Made by a program: the position numbers and the translations under genes. The notes under the pieces were generated by a model. The model was not told the DNA's origin. It saw nothing but the letters and a program-made list of their open reading frames with translations, and did no database searches. DNA of 64,000 nucleotides from Palaemon carinicauda (lineage: Eukaryota > Arthropoda > Malacostraca > Decapoda > Palaemonidae): assembly GCF_036898095.1 (NCBI RefSeq), contig NC_090729.1, positions 73,880,183 through 73,944,182 on the forward strand. Reading direction: 5' to 3'. Below, piece after piece: positions 1 to 10,391 of the stretch (positions are counted from its first letter, which is position 1; each line of letters starts with the position of its first letter).

Positions 1-905
1 GAGACATCTTGTGAAGAGACAGAAGGCGAGGAAGACCGAGCACGATGATGTCTCTTCCTATGTCGCCTGTCTCTCCGGCGAGAACATCTGGGCGAAGGAG
101 AGCGAGCTCTCCTTTTCCTCTTCTCTCTCTCCTTCCTAGCCTCCGAAGGCGGCGAGGACGATGACGAGGAGGAGGAGTAGGTACTGCGATGTTTGCACTT
201 ACGACGTTGTGATTTTGTTGAAGCACAAACGGAGTGCGAAGTAGGCGCCACAGGAGCTGAAGTTACAATATCCACTAAAACTTCAGCGGGCGCCAACTGA
301 GTTGACGGGAGGTAGGCGAGGTCCGGAAGTCCCGAGGGTTCCAAAACAGAAGGGACCTGAGGCAATATCTTGCCCGCGAGGAACTGGTTCCAAACTTCCT
401 CCGAAGAAGAACCAGTAAGTCCAAGGGCAAGCTATACCGCTCGTACATGATCTGGAATGGAAGCAGTAACAGAGTCATTCACGGTGGCAGAAAATATTGC
501 CACACTGAGGGAGGCAACGTGATCCGCCTGACCAAGAGGAATGGGGGTTAAATCAATGGTGTCACTCTTTCTCGACTTCCCCCCAAAGAAGGGAGGCAAG
601 GAAGAGTCTGAAGGGAGAGATCAAGATGCCGAAGAAGAGGCCCGAGACTCCTTACCTTTCGACGGCGAACCTTGAGATAACGAGTCCCTCTTGGATTTCT
701 TCTTCTTCCTCTTCTCAAACTTCTCCCACTGAGAGGGCAACCACTCTCTACATACTTGGCAGGGGGAGCCTTCAGAACACCTATGACCTCTGCATATAGG
801 GTATAGGGAATGAGGATCCACCTCCAGCGGTGACACACATGTGCCACAGGATTTCGGGGGAACCCCGGGACACTTCCTCATACTAGAGGACATCACATCT
901 AACAA
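1..905 (-). pseudogene. DIRS-like Gag N-terminal fragment (copy H, runs off left edge)
   Basis: The reading frame begins at a Met codon at 905 and stays open to 621; beyond that the frames are broken but the lysine/serine-rich, low-complexity character continues to the window edge. The N-terminus has the Cys/His pattern seen at the start of the other DIRS Gag proteins here: a CxxC pair, then PHS..P.CRGHRC, then CxxC before a Trp. It is followed by a basic lysine run (about residues 61-69), like copy E. I infer the Gag start of a DIRS1-like retrotransposon of the C/E type whose RT and recombinase lie to the left of the window. The frame break near 620 makes a functional product unlikely. A generic zinc-finger protein is possible, but the match to four other Gag starts in the window argues against it. 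Confidence 0.6.
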
Positions 906-1136
906 AGAAAAAAGAAACAGAATTAATCAAAAACACAATAAAGAAAGGCTAATCTGCCAGCCAAACAAAAGCAGGAGCAGCGGTGTTACCACTGCAACGG
1001 CTAAAATTTGATTGGAGGTAAACAGTAGCTACCGACCGGCGGTCCCCCAACGCTAACAGGTGGATAACTACCGGCCCGGTCGTTAATGACCTTGTTAAGG
1101 TTTTTCTGCCGTATTTTCCAGCTCGCGCTAGAATAT

Positions 1137-1250
1137 CTCCTAAAGTAAAGAATGAGGGTTTGTATCAAGTGTAGGAACAAATACAAATTATCTTTAAAAT
1201 TTATCATTTATTCCTACACGAATACAAACCACACTTCTTTACTATAGGAG
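1137..1250. repeat. Imperfect inverted repeat at DIRS terminus
   Basis: A roughly 40-bp arm at 1137-1176 (reads ctcctaaagtaaag...) is the imperfect reverse complement of 1212-1250 (...ttctttactataggag), separated by an AT-rich spacer. Equivalent small inverted modules occur at the ends of copies A, B and C, so this is most likely a DIRS terminal or internal-complementary region. It lies between the 5' end of copy H and the 3' end of copy G, both on the minus strand. Confidence 0.6.
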
Positions 1251-1915
1251 ACTTATCCTTAGGATGGAAGAAGACCAACTGGCTATAAACTTAACCAGGG
1301 AATTTGGACTTAGCACTTGTGCTTAAGTCCTGATCCCTATACCTTGTAAGTCATAAGTGAAGAAACAAATGGACAATATGGCCCGTGTAATCTAAGGTAT
1401 CTTGAGCTGTAACCCAAGTGTTGAAGCATAGGCTGTGTCTAAGATGAAAAAGGTTTATTTTGTTACATCACATTTCCCCTTACAATGAATGTCAAAAAGA
1501 GACCTGAAATGGTTGCACACCTGAAGTTGAAAGCAAAATTAGCTTAGTTATCTCTAGATCAAGTTGAGCTGGTGAGGTTTCTTAAGCTGTACCCTAAGAG
1601 ACAGGAAAGGTTAAAAGGAAAAGGAGGCATGTCACTCTTCAGAGTCACCCCAGATTTACCCGTAGCCTTTAGCCATTGATCTACAGATACTGATTCTGTT
1701 AAGGAACCCAAGAAGCTGTATCACTTGCTGAGCAGTAACAACAGGATCCAGAATAAATGTAACCATGGTCTTATGGGTCACATCCAACAGGTAATAGGTT
1801 GTGAAGGTGGTGTCTCTTCAAAACCCCTGCCCTGAGAACCTGCATCACAGAAAAGTTTCTTATGAAAGCTAAAGAGGCAGCAAGACCTCTGACATCGTGC
1901 ACTTTCACTTGGGGC
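1251..1915 (-). pseudogene. Degraded DIRS 3' end with tyrosine-recombinase C-terminus (copy G)
   Basis: On the minus strand around 1912-1790 one frame encodes a segment resembling the C-terminal catalytic part of the DIRS recombinase: an H-D-V-R box (the HxxR motif), then NFSV..VL.AGV, closely paralleling HDGRGIA...NFSVTQVLQA of copy C. The Tyr region that should follow is eroded and stops appear. 1251-1780 holds no clear coding and is best read as the element's 3' untranslated and terminal region. The fragment is truncated on its 5' side near 1915, where it meets a different retroelement relic. Confidence 0.5.
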
Positions 1916-1997
1916 ATTGATGGTCAGGTTGGAAAGATCAGGTAGAGGATTTGTTGGTAGTATGTGGGGATGATGGTAAATATCCAGGTATAGAAAT

Positions 1998-2560
1998 TCG
2001 ATAAAGTTTGAAAGGAAAGGCTTTAGAAGTGACAGAAGAGATAGATAGAGAAAAACTGAAAGGTAAAGATGGTTCAAAGGTAATATTAAGGAAATTAGAT
2101 GAGGTATATCTAAAGGATACAATAATGGATAACTATGGGAAAATGAAGTATTACTTTAAAATAGAGAGAGAATCTAGTGAAAAGATGAGATTTCATAATT
2201 AGGTATGAGACCGCAGCTTTGCAATGCAGTAAGGCTATAGAAAAACGTTTGTTTCAAGGAGAGGCTAAATGTTTTCATCTTTTGAAACAGGCAAATCTCA
2301 CCGTGAATCAAAAACAGATGGTGTTGGCTGCATGTCGGCAAAGTAAACTAGAGTATAATTCTGTGTTCAAGATATTGAAAAGAATAATTGATGGATAAGG
2401 GAACAAGGAAGAGGATGATTAGTGAGGATCTGAAAACATGAATATGGGTAGAGGTTGAGCGGGATACAGGAATATGGGTAAAACTAGGTGGATAAGAGGG
2501 AGAGGTGGAAAAAATCCAATAAATAGAGAAGGGAAAGTAATGTTGTTTGCTATATGTAGT
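1998..2560 (+). pseudogene. Old copia-order retroelement: gag relic
   Basis: Plus-strand translation from about 1998 resembles a retrotransposon Gag of the UBN2/DUF4219 style: KALEVTEEID followed by LRKLDEVYLKD, then after one frameshift near 2190 a segment with LLKQANLTVNQKQMVLAA and LEYNSVFKILK. A weak remnant of a zinc-knuckle-like stretch (AICSSEW) follows near 2545. The match is from my recollection of this Gag type, not a search. The continuation of the same element is seen at about 5030-5398 (protease) and 27300-27560 (pre-integrase zinc motif), all on the plus strand and in copia order. Frameshifts and in-frame stops show it is dead. Confidence 0.5.
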
Positions 2561-2840
2561 TCAGAATGGTATGAATATTTATTCATATTTAGGTATAGTT
2601 AGAATTGAATATGCACAAATATAAGCACAATCAATTTATTTCTATTTGAACACTATGTTGTATGGATATTTATTCATATTTAGGCATAGTTAGAATTGAA
2701 AATGCATAAATATAGGCATAATCAATTTATTTCTATTTGAACACGATGTTGTATGGATATTTATCCATATTTATAGCTAGTTAGAATTAAATATATGCAT
2801 AAATATAGGCATAGTTATGTTCATATATTTTTATTTGGAC
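2560..2840. repeat. 91-bp tandem repeat, about three copies
   Basis: The motif atttattcatatttagg recurs starting near 2577, 2668 and 2759, giving an exact 91-bp spacing, followed by a decayed partial copy. The array is AT-rich and noncoding. It begins where the gag relic stops being recognisable, so it belongs to whatever was inserted into, or expanded within, the old retroelement. Confidence 0.8.
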
Positions 2841-2959
2841 TTTCAAGAATAACTAATGAATATTACCAACGCAAATTCAAAGTGTCATTAAAGTAAGTAC
2901 AGTTTACTTTGTATTCATGTTAAATCCTTTCCTTTACAGCAAAAACAAGAGATTGGCCA

Positions 2960-3570
2960 CCCGTGGTCTGAGTGATCTCTGTCTGTACCAGAGCTCCGGT
3001 AACAATCCCCGGTACAAAGGTCCGTCATAGTGACAACGTGAACACCAGAGGAAAACTAATATTAACCTCAATGCTGATGGCCTGTACGATATCCGGTTAA
3101 GCCGGAGATTCGATGAAAAGGATCGTAATAACGATATTGTGTTTATTCATGAAAAAGGGTTCATACCCTGATTCTGATCGTCTGATTGATCTCTGTTTGT
3201 AACGGAGAACTAGTGACAAAGGTCCGTCATCGTGAAAACGTGATCCTCAGCGGTACGATAACATTCTCTAATACTGAATGTTTGTGTTATCTCCAGTGAA
3301 GCCGGAGATTCGATGAAAAAGGGACCGTAATAATGAAACTGTGAAGTCTTCATCGGTATCACATTGTTAACTCCGGTTCTGGCCGTCTGCTTGATCTCTG
3401 TTTGTACCGGAGATCCGGTAGCAAAGGCCCGTCACCGTGATATCGTGACCGTTCCCGGTACGATAACATTAACCTCAATGAATGATTGTGTTATCTCCCG
3501 TGAAGCCGGCCGTAACGGTGTAATTATGATCAAACATGACAAAGGTTCGTGTGTAAAAGGCTTCAGCCGG
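2960..3570. repeat. Degenerate 205-214-bp tandem repeat, three copies
   Basis: A block containing gatctctgt, then caaaggtccgtca, then gtgaagccggagattcgatg recurs with the first word at 2974, 3188 and 3393 (spacings 214 and 205 bp). The units diverge by indels and substitutions. An 84-codon open frame on the plus strand in the last unit (3364-3618) starts with a hydrophobic stretch but is not maintained in the other units, so I do not call it a gene. Confidence 0.7.
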
Positions 3571-3619
3571 AGTCCGAGTGCCGGATTTCACCGTTGCACT
3601 CCAAAAATCTGCTCCTGAA

Positions 3620-4880
3620 CGTTAACTAGTTCTCACCCAATGAGTATCCATATAGCGGAGCATAACTCAAGGCGGAGCTAAGCATAACTCACGGAGCTAA
3701 GGGTGTCGGTATAAAACGACCCCAATTAATGACTCATACACTAACGTACCTATTAATAGTGTTAGCTATATTAACAGTAACCACATCAATAAAAACGTTT
3801 ATAATATTAAACGTACTATCATCAACTCTGATACTAAGAGGAGGCCTGAATAACTCGTGATCGTATAAAAACGGAGAACGGGAAATTCACCTCTCTTACT
3901 CGAGCTAACAAAGAAAACGAGAGAAGGGATAACTCATATCTGTAGAACAGGGAACGAGCAGTCTCTGTTTTCGCTCTCAAGGTTACATAATAAAAAAAAA
4001 AAAAAAAAAAACTAACATCACACAATAAAACAAGAACATTAATAAAATTGATTGCTTTTCTTAGTAATAACCAAGAACGAAGAATAACGACAACGTAACA
4101 AATAAACATGGATATAGTCTAAATCGAAGCCTCTGAGGCGAGTACAAACTAACAGACTAAATCGCTAAACTTTAATTCGCTATTCTTTAAATCGCTATTC
4201 TTCGTAGGTCCAAATTGGACTTGCAAGCAAATAAATACCATAGTAAAAATTAATGATAACACTAAAAGGCCATAAAACGTAAGTGATATAACCTAGATGA
4301 CAGAGTACCAGATGGGCAAAATTAACTAGAATATTTACCGAAGCGAACATAACCCAAAATGGCTGCCGATACCTCGGCCGGACAATCGCTTCCAAAACTA
4401 AAAACCACCATATTGGAAACAGAACAAATGCCCGGTACTGTCAAAAGCTGCCAAAACAAACTATGGTACTTAACATTGGTAAGGGTGAAGTATCAACGTC
4501 AGTCATGTTGAATTAACGACAATCACTTCGAAAAACACTGGGCAAAAAACTTATCAACTTTGCGGTCAAGTCCAAAACAGAAGGATGACCTGGTGAGCGC
4601 GAGTGGTAGGTGTCGGTAGGGTATCCCAACTGTATTCTCTAGGGCCTGTCACGGCCCTCCCCCTTTGATGAAGGGATTATCTAAATGGGAGACAGCCTGT
4701 GAATAGTGTTTTACAAACGCCCTTTTTAGATATACGACACCAACAAGGTGCTCGCGCGAGGGTTGTAACCTCTGCATTCCATGCTTTTAATTTTCTCTGG
4801 TATATTTGGAAGATTTATATCAGAAAAAGTACAAAGAAGGACTTTTTCGCCGGGCGTCACAGGTCTCTCCCCAGAAATAG
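3620..4880. other. Noncoding stretch without recognised gene
   Basis: AT-rich sequence with a 19-A homopolymer near 3991. Near 4570-4690 is a short GC-richer block (agggcctgtcacggccctcc) containing a small dyad that looks like part of an interspersed repeat. Short open frames on both strands show no motif I recognise. Confidence 0.4.
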
Positions 4881-5029
4881 ATTTTTCCTTCGTCAAAATC
4901 CCTTTATTCTAAGAACCATTAGAATAAAGAAAAGCTATATGAAAACACGTTTAATGAAAATAAGACCGGTAATGTGGACAACAAAGCATAGATTTAAACA
5001 AGTTAGAGATGATGTAGAGGAGAAAATTT

Positions 5030-5398
5030 ATGTATGAGAAATTCAAGAAACATACATGAACTCTTGGGGAGAAGTTATTATTTTAGATACAGGATGTAAA
5101 TCAACTGTGTGGTGAATTATAAATAGTTAGGATTGTAGTTGGTTTAAGCCTAGGAGAGTTGAAAAGAATGAAGGATACCAAAGAGGAATCAAACAAGGTC
5201 TTTAAGTTTGGTGAATCATCATATAAATCTAAAGGTGTAATAGAAATTCCAGTTTTGTTAAAAGGAAAGAAATTTCATTTAAAGACAAATTTTATATGGT
5301 GATATACCATGGTTAATATGGAAGAAAACAATGAGTAGGGTGGGTATGAGGATAGACATGAATAAGACAAATTCAGAGATAATATGGTATCTTTATTA
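5030..5398 (+). pseudogene. Old copia-order retroelement: aspartic protease relic
   Basis: Plus-strand translation shows ILDTGCKSTV near 5080-5110, the Asp-Thr-Gly active-site motif of a retroviral-type aspartic protease. It is followed in shifted frames by a FGESSYKSKGVIEIPV block (about 5204-5254) and DIPW...MSRVGMRIDM (about 5300-5360), the expected flap and C-terminal strands. At least two frame changes and a TGA just after the active site show decay. It is cut at about 5398 by the terminal repeat of DIRS copy A; the next domain of the same element reappears beyond copy C near 27300. Confidence 0.55.
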
Positions 5399-5400
5399 TA

Positions 5401-5645
5401 AAATAAATTTTTAAATATACTTACCTGGTAGTTACATAAATATCGCTTAAATCTCGCGTTTTGACGCATCATGACAGAAAATTCAAAATTCGTGACAATC
5501 GCCGCCATGCCAGTAGGTGGTCATACATGAGCATGCCGCAACTTGTAGGCTAACAGAACTATTCCGAACATCTTCAGAAATTCCATGTCTCTGTTTTCAG
5601 AGGGGAGGAGGGAGGGTCCTTTTATATATGTAACTACCAGGTAAG
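5401..5645. repeat. Left inverted terminal repeat of DIRS copy A
   Basis: Matches the reverse complement of about 19670-19835 (right terminal repeat). It ends in its own short inverted motif (acttacctggtagttac ... gtaactaccaggtaagt), the same mini-palindrome layout seen at the left end of copy B (acttacccgctggttata at 6687 and its complement near 6895). Confidence 0.75.
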
Positions 5646-5647
5646 TA

Positions 5648-6213
5648 CAGTGATACCTCTGGATACGAAAGTTTCTGCTTACGAAAAATTCAGGATAAGA
5701 AAAGCGATACAAAGATTTTTATGCCCCAGTATACGAAAAAATTTTCAGGATACGAAAAGCTTACGAGATCCCAACTCGTTGCCGAGAGTACAGTACCTTT
5801 TTTTTCAGGGTATCAACCCTTAATTTTGGTGTACAGGTAACAATACACCTTCACTGATCCAAATGCTTTACATACAGTACCGTAACTTTTATACAGTAGT
5901 AAAGAAAACGGACCGTCTTCTTAGGGCTTGGAGGGGATAACTAGGCTATAACTACATTATTGAATAATCTCATGGTGGTTTCTGGAATGGATTAGGCGGT
6001 TTTTAACGGTTGAGTTAATTATTGAATGATAGAAATGGCTGCATTGCATGTTTATTACTACAGTTTAGCGTGTTTATGAAAGAAAAGGTGTCTTTTCGTA
6101 AGGCTTGGAACGGATTAGGCTATTTACATCTAAAACGTGACTCAGGATACGAAAAAATCAGCATACGAAACCGTATCCTGAACGGATTACTTTCGTATGC
6201 TGAGGCATCACTG
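5648..6213. mobile_element. Tigger/pogo-type MITE in copy A
   Basis: The 566-bp element begins cagtgatacctctggatacg and ends with the imperfect reverse complement (cgtatgctgaggcatcactg). It is flanked by TA on both sides, the pogo/Tigger target. Inner subterminal copies of the tacgaaa word occur on both sides. It carries no transposase: a 66-codon open frame at 6022-6222 shows no motif. It splits the terminal repeat module of copy A, so it is younger than A. Confidence 0.85.
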
Positions 6214-6664
6214 TATATTTAAAAATTTATTTTATAATAAAAATACCATTTTTAAATATGTAACTTCCCTGGTAGTTACATATACATAGCTGATTGACAC
6301 CATTGGTGGTGGGTTAAAAACCTCATCCCATTGGGAATTCGTATAATTATTAATAACTACAATTAGTAGTACCAACAATCTAGTTCTAGCCTGATAAGGA
6401 AGCTGGCTTCATAATACTCTGCCTCATTTCGCCTACATTCCTTGAGAGACTCAGCATCCACCTTTGGGGCTGTGAAAGTCTCTTGGGGCTGCCACAAGGT
6501 TCTTGACCTCTAGCGTGGCTAGACCACCACCCTTGCAAACCTGGCATAACCAAGGATACTGAATCTGACCACCTACTTTAAAGGTTTTTCTTTAAAAAAA
6601 AAAAAAAAAATAATAAAAAAAGGTAACTTGACTTGAATCCCAGACTGTGAAAATGATATTTTCA

Positions 6665-6840
6665 TAATAAAATAAATTTTTGAATATACTTACCCGCTGG
6701 TTATATAAAAGAGCTGAAGTCCCTGACGCCAGGGCAGAAAATTCAAATCTCGCGCTATCGAAGATACGCCAGGTGTACCAACCGCACCCTAGCGGTAGAA
6801 CAGGTGGAACTACACACCAACTCCAGTTCTTCCATGCCTC
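6665..6840. repeat. Left inverted terminal repeat of copy B
   Basis: Near-perfect reverse complement of 13290-13447. The two arms bracket the whole coding region, as in DIRS1-like elements. Confidence 0.85.
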
Positions 6841-7372
6841 ATAGCCATACCATAGGTAGTCTCTAGAGGGGAGGAGGGAGGGTGTTAAATTTATATAACC
6901 AGCGGGTAAGTATATTCAAAAATTTATTTTATTATGAAAATATCATTTTTAAATATAAAACTTACCCGCTGGTTATATAAAAGAGCTGATTGCCACCCCT
7001 TGGTGGCGGGTCAGAGACAGCTACATACAGAAAATTCACTTAAGGGTTACATACAATAAACTTAAGCAGTTCTCACCTGATAAGGAAGCTGACAGCAATG
7101 ATACTCTGCCTCATTTCGTCCGCTATCCTTAAGAGATCCAGTAATCCACTCGGGCTGAAAATCTCTAGGAGCTGTCAAACGGTACAAACACCTATAACAT
7201 GACAGGACCTCAACCAATACCCTTGTTCCGGGTGCACTCAAGGAACAAATTGACCACCTAGCCAAATCAAAGATTGCGGAAGACTGACGCCCAATCTCCA
7301 CAAACAACCATAACAAACGAGTTCCAAGAGATAGAAAAGGGGTATTAGGAAAAAAGGGAACGTAGTGGTAGA

Positions 7373-9862
7373 TCATTCACCTACTATCGCATTAGCAGCT
7401 ATAAAAGGACCCAACGTAAAAAGGTCCTCATAGCGAGTCTGAACATTCTTCAAATAATGGGATGCAAAAACAGACTTACTTCTCCAAAATGTTGTATCCA
7501 TCAGACTTTGCAGAGAACGGTTCTGTTTAAAGGCCACTGAAGTCGCTACCGCTCTGACTTCATGTGTCTTGACTTTGAGGAGCCTCTGATCCGACTCATC
7601 ACACTGAGCATGAGCTTCTCGAATCAACAATCTAACGAAAAAAGACAAGGCATTCTTGGACATGGGCATCGAGGGTTTCCGAACTGCACACCACAGAGCG
7701 TCTGAGTTACCTCTCAGATTCTTAGTTCTGTCCACATAACACCGTAGAGCTCTAACTGGACAGAGAACCCTTTCCAATTCATCGCCAGTCAAATCCGAAA
7801 GGTTAGAAATCTCGAAGGATTTGGGCCATGGTCGAGAAGGGTTTTCGTTCTTGGCCAGAAACCCCAGTTGCAAAGAACAAATGGCTTTCCCATTCTGAAA
7901 ACCAATGTTCTTGCTTAAAGCGTGAACTTCACTAACTCTTTTCGCAGTGGCGAGGGTAACTAGAAAAAGGGTTTTCAAGGTTAAGTCCTTAAATGAAGCC
8001 GAGTGTAAAGGCTCAAATCTGTCACTCATGAGAAATTTAAGGACAACATCCAAATTCCAGGCGATGGGAGCCGTTTGAATCTTCTTGGTCGTATCAAAAG
8101 ACCTAAGTAAATCTCGTAGATCCTTATTATCAGAAAGGTCTAGGTTCCTGTGTCGAAAAACCGTCGCCAACATACTCCTGTAACCTTTAATAGTTGATGA
8201 CGAGAAGTTATGCTTAGTTTTAAGGTCCAAGAAAAAATCTGCTATTTGGGAAAGCGATGTACTGGAAGAGGAAATCGCGTTAGTTCTACACCATTCCCTG
8301 AACAACTCCCACTTGGACTGATACACCTTGATGGTTGAAGACCTTCTTGCCCTTGCAATTGCCTTGGCTGCCTTCTTCGAAAATCCTCTAGCTCTAGCGA
8401 GTTTTTCGATAGTCTGAAGGCAGTCAGACGTAGAGCTCGGAGGTTTTGATGATTTCGGGCCAAGTGAGGTTGTCTGAGAAGATCGGGTCTCATGGGAAGG
8501 CTTCTCGGGACATCCACCATCCATTCCAGTACCTCTGGAAACCAGCTCCTTGACGGCCAGAACGGAGCTATCAGTGTCATTCTGGTCTCCTCGTGTGAAA
8601 CGAACTTCTGAATCACTTTGTAAAGGATCTTGAACGGAGGAAAGGCATAAACCTCCATGTGTGACCAGTTCATCAGAAAAGCGTCTATGTGAAAAGCTTC
8701 GGGATCTGGAACCGGAGAGCAGTAACACTCTAGTCGTTTGGTCTTCGCGGTGGCAAAGAGATCCACGAGGGGTCGACCCCATAACCGCCACAGACTCTTG
8801 CAGATGTCCGGGTGCAGAATCCATTCTGTGGAGAGAACCTGACCTTTTCTGCTGAGTCTGTCTGCGCTCACATTGTTGACTCCCTGGATGAACCGCGTCA
8901 AAAGAGTCACCTTCCTTTCCTCCGCCCAGATGAGGAGCAGTCTTGCAATCTCGAACAGAGGCCAAGAGTGGGTCCCGCCTTGTTTCGCAATATAGGCCAG
9001 AGCTGTCGTGCTGTCCGAATTGACTTGGACTACCTTGCCCCTGATCTGCTTTTCGAAGCCGATGAGAGCCAGATGAATAGCTAAAAGCTCTTTTTGATTG
9101 ATGTGGAGAGAGGTTTGCTCCACCGTCCAAGTCCCCGAAAGTTCCTGCTTCTCTAGAGTGGCTCCCCACCCCGAGTTGGAGGCGTCGCAACACAACACGA
9201 GGTTTGGGTTCCTCTGAAGTAAAGACAAGCCTTCTTTCAGTCTGGGCTCGTTGTTCCACTATTGAAGATGAGACTTGATGGAAGTCGAGATGGGAATGCA
9301 ATCCCTGTCGAGGCTGTCCCCTTTCTTCCAATGGCGGTTGAGATGAAACTGAAGAGGACGCAAGAACAACTTCCCCAGGGTCACGAACTTCTCTAATGAC
9401 GAGAGAGTCCCCAGAAGACTCATCCAATCTCTGACGGAGCAAAGATCTCTCTTCAAGAACGTTTGTACTTTTAGGAGGGCTGCTTGGATTCTTACCGACG
9501 ACGGAAAAGCCCGAAAACTCCGACTGTGAATCTCCATCCCCAAATAAAGAATCTCCTGGGATGGAATGAGTTGTGATTTTTTCGAGCTCACCAGGAGACC
9601 CAGTTCTCTGGAGAGATCCAAAGTCATCTTGAGGTCCTTCAAACAACAATCGGCTGAGGAGGCTCTTATCAGCCAATCGTCCAGATACAGAGAGGCCCTG
9701 ATTGCCCTCGAATGCAGCATGCTTGCCACGTTCAGCATGATCTTGGTGAACAATAGAGGAGCCGTGCAGAGTCCGAAACAAAGAGCCCTGAACTGGAAGA
9801 CCTTGTTTCCGTCCATGAACCTCAGCTGCAGCTGGGATGAATCGGAAGGTGGAAATAGGCAT
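7373..9862 (-). CDS. Copy B tyrosine recombinase, in a long overlapping frame
   Basis: An 829-codon frame whose C-terminal half is a DIRS tyrosine recombinase (integrase). The core-binding region (about residues 480-600) includes VYQSKWELFREWC and IADFFLDLKTK. The catalytic domain has Arg in AKRVSE (near 7938), His and Arg in HEVR (7553-7564), a TFWRSKS box and the nucleophile Tyr in SHYLKN (7454-7456). The R-H-R-Y set looks complete and the C-terminus reads to a natural stop. The first about 470 codons overlap the RT/RNase H frame in a different register and are proline/serine-rich with no domain I recognise; the real start may lie close to 8420. The protein would integrate circular DIRS DNA in the nucleus. 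This domain is the best preserved part of copy B. Confidence 0.8.
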   Translation of the reverse strand: MPISTFRFIPAAAEVHGRKQGLPVQGSLFRTLHGSSIVHQDHAERGKHAAFEGNQGLSVSGRLADKSLLSRLLFEGPQDDFGSLQRTGSPGELEKITTHSIPGDSLFGDGDSQSEFSGFSVVGKNPSSPPKSTNVLEERSLLRQRLDESSGDSLVIREVRDPGEVVLASSSVSSQPPLEERGQPRQGLHSHLDFHQVSSSIVEQRAQTERRLVFTSEEPKPRVVLRRLQLGVGSHSREAGTFGDLDGGANLSPHQSKRAFSYSSGSHRLRKADQGQGSPSQFGQHDSSGLYCETRRDPLLASVRDCKTAPHLGGGKEGDSFDAVHPGSQQCERRQTQQKRSGSLHRMDSAPGHLQESVAVMGSTPRGSLCHREDQTTRVLLLSGSRSRSFSHRRFSDELVTHGGLCLSSVQDPLQSDSEVRFTRGDQNDTDSSVLAVKELVSRGTGMDGGCPEKPSHETRSSQTTSLGPKSSKPPSSTSDCLQTIEKLARARGFSKKAAKAIARARRSSTIKVYQSKWELFREWCRTNAISSSSTSLSQIADFFLDLKTKHNFSSSTIKGYRSMLATVFRHRNLDLSDNKDLRDLLRSFDTTKKIQTAPIAWNLDVVLKFLMSDRFEPLHSASFKDLTLKTLFLVTLATAKRVSEVHALSKNIGFQNGKAICSLQLGFLAKNENPSRPWPKSFEISNLSDLTGDELERVLCPVRALRCYVDRTKNLRGNSDALWCAVRKPSMPMSKNALSFFVRLLIREAHAQCDESDQRLLKVKTHEVRAVATSVAFKQNRSLQSLMDTTFWRSKSVFASHYLKNVQTRYEDLFTLGPFIAANAIVGE

Positions 9863-10391
9863 CCTGAAGATCTAAAGAGACCATCCAATCGTCCTTCCTC
9901 ACAGCTGCCAGAACTGTTTTCTGAGTCTCCATGGTGAACGTCGAGTTTTGGACGTAACCATTGAGCACACTTACGTCCAGAACCGGTCTCCACCCCCCGG
10001 AACTCTTGGGTACTAGAAAAAGGCGGTTGTAAAACCCCGGAGACGTAACATCTTGCACTTCCTATATTGCTCGTTTCTCTAATAAAAGAGACATCTGTAG
10101 AAGCATGGCTTGTTTCTTGGGACCCTCTCTGTATTTGGGCGAAAGATCCACTGGATCTGTGACTAAAGGAGGATTGGTCAGGAAAGGGATCTTGTAGCCT
10201 TCCTTTAACACCTGGACGGACCAGGGGTCCGCTCCATTCCTCTCCCAAGCCTCCCAAAAGTGAGTCAACCTGGCCCCCACTGCTGTCTGAAGGAGAGGGC
10301 AGTCAGACTTTACCTCGGCCGGACTTGCCCCCTCTGCCTCTAGGTTTCCTTCCTTCTGGTTTAAAAGAGCCTCTTCCAGAGGGCTTCCCAC
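8242..10391 (-). pseudogene. Copy B reverse transcriptase and RNase H
   Basis: The RT N-terminal part (10391-9822) has the GADPWSVQVLKEGYKIPF linker shared by all DIRS copies here, then GGWRPVLDVSVLN and SLDLQDAYFHLPIHP. The catalytic YLDDW lies at about 9670-9684. RNase H follows with the acidic set: Asp in CCDASNSGWG, Glu in NQKELLAIH, Asp in NSDSTTALAY and Asp in VNNVSADRLSR. Breaks are an in-frame TAG near 10060, a frameshift near 9830 and an in-frame TAG near 9259 between RT and RNase H. It would copy the element's RNA. Length and domain order are normal, so the copy was lost recently. Confidence 0.85.

Noticed and set aside
2560..2840. Possible CRISPR-like array
   Set aside because: Units are contiguous 91-bp tandem repeats with no unique spacers, and the sequence is eukaryotic.
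3364..3618. Small gene encoding a secreted-looking 84-residue peptide
   Set aside because: The frame lies in one unit of a degenerate tandem repeat and is not kept in the other two units; the hydrophobic start is not followed by a convincing mature peptide.
8661..9084. Plus-strand frames opposite the copy B RNase H
   Set aside because: Antisense shadows of a coding region with recognised catalytic residues.
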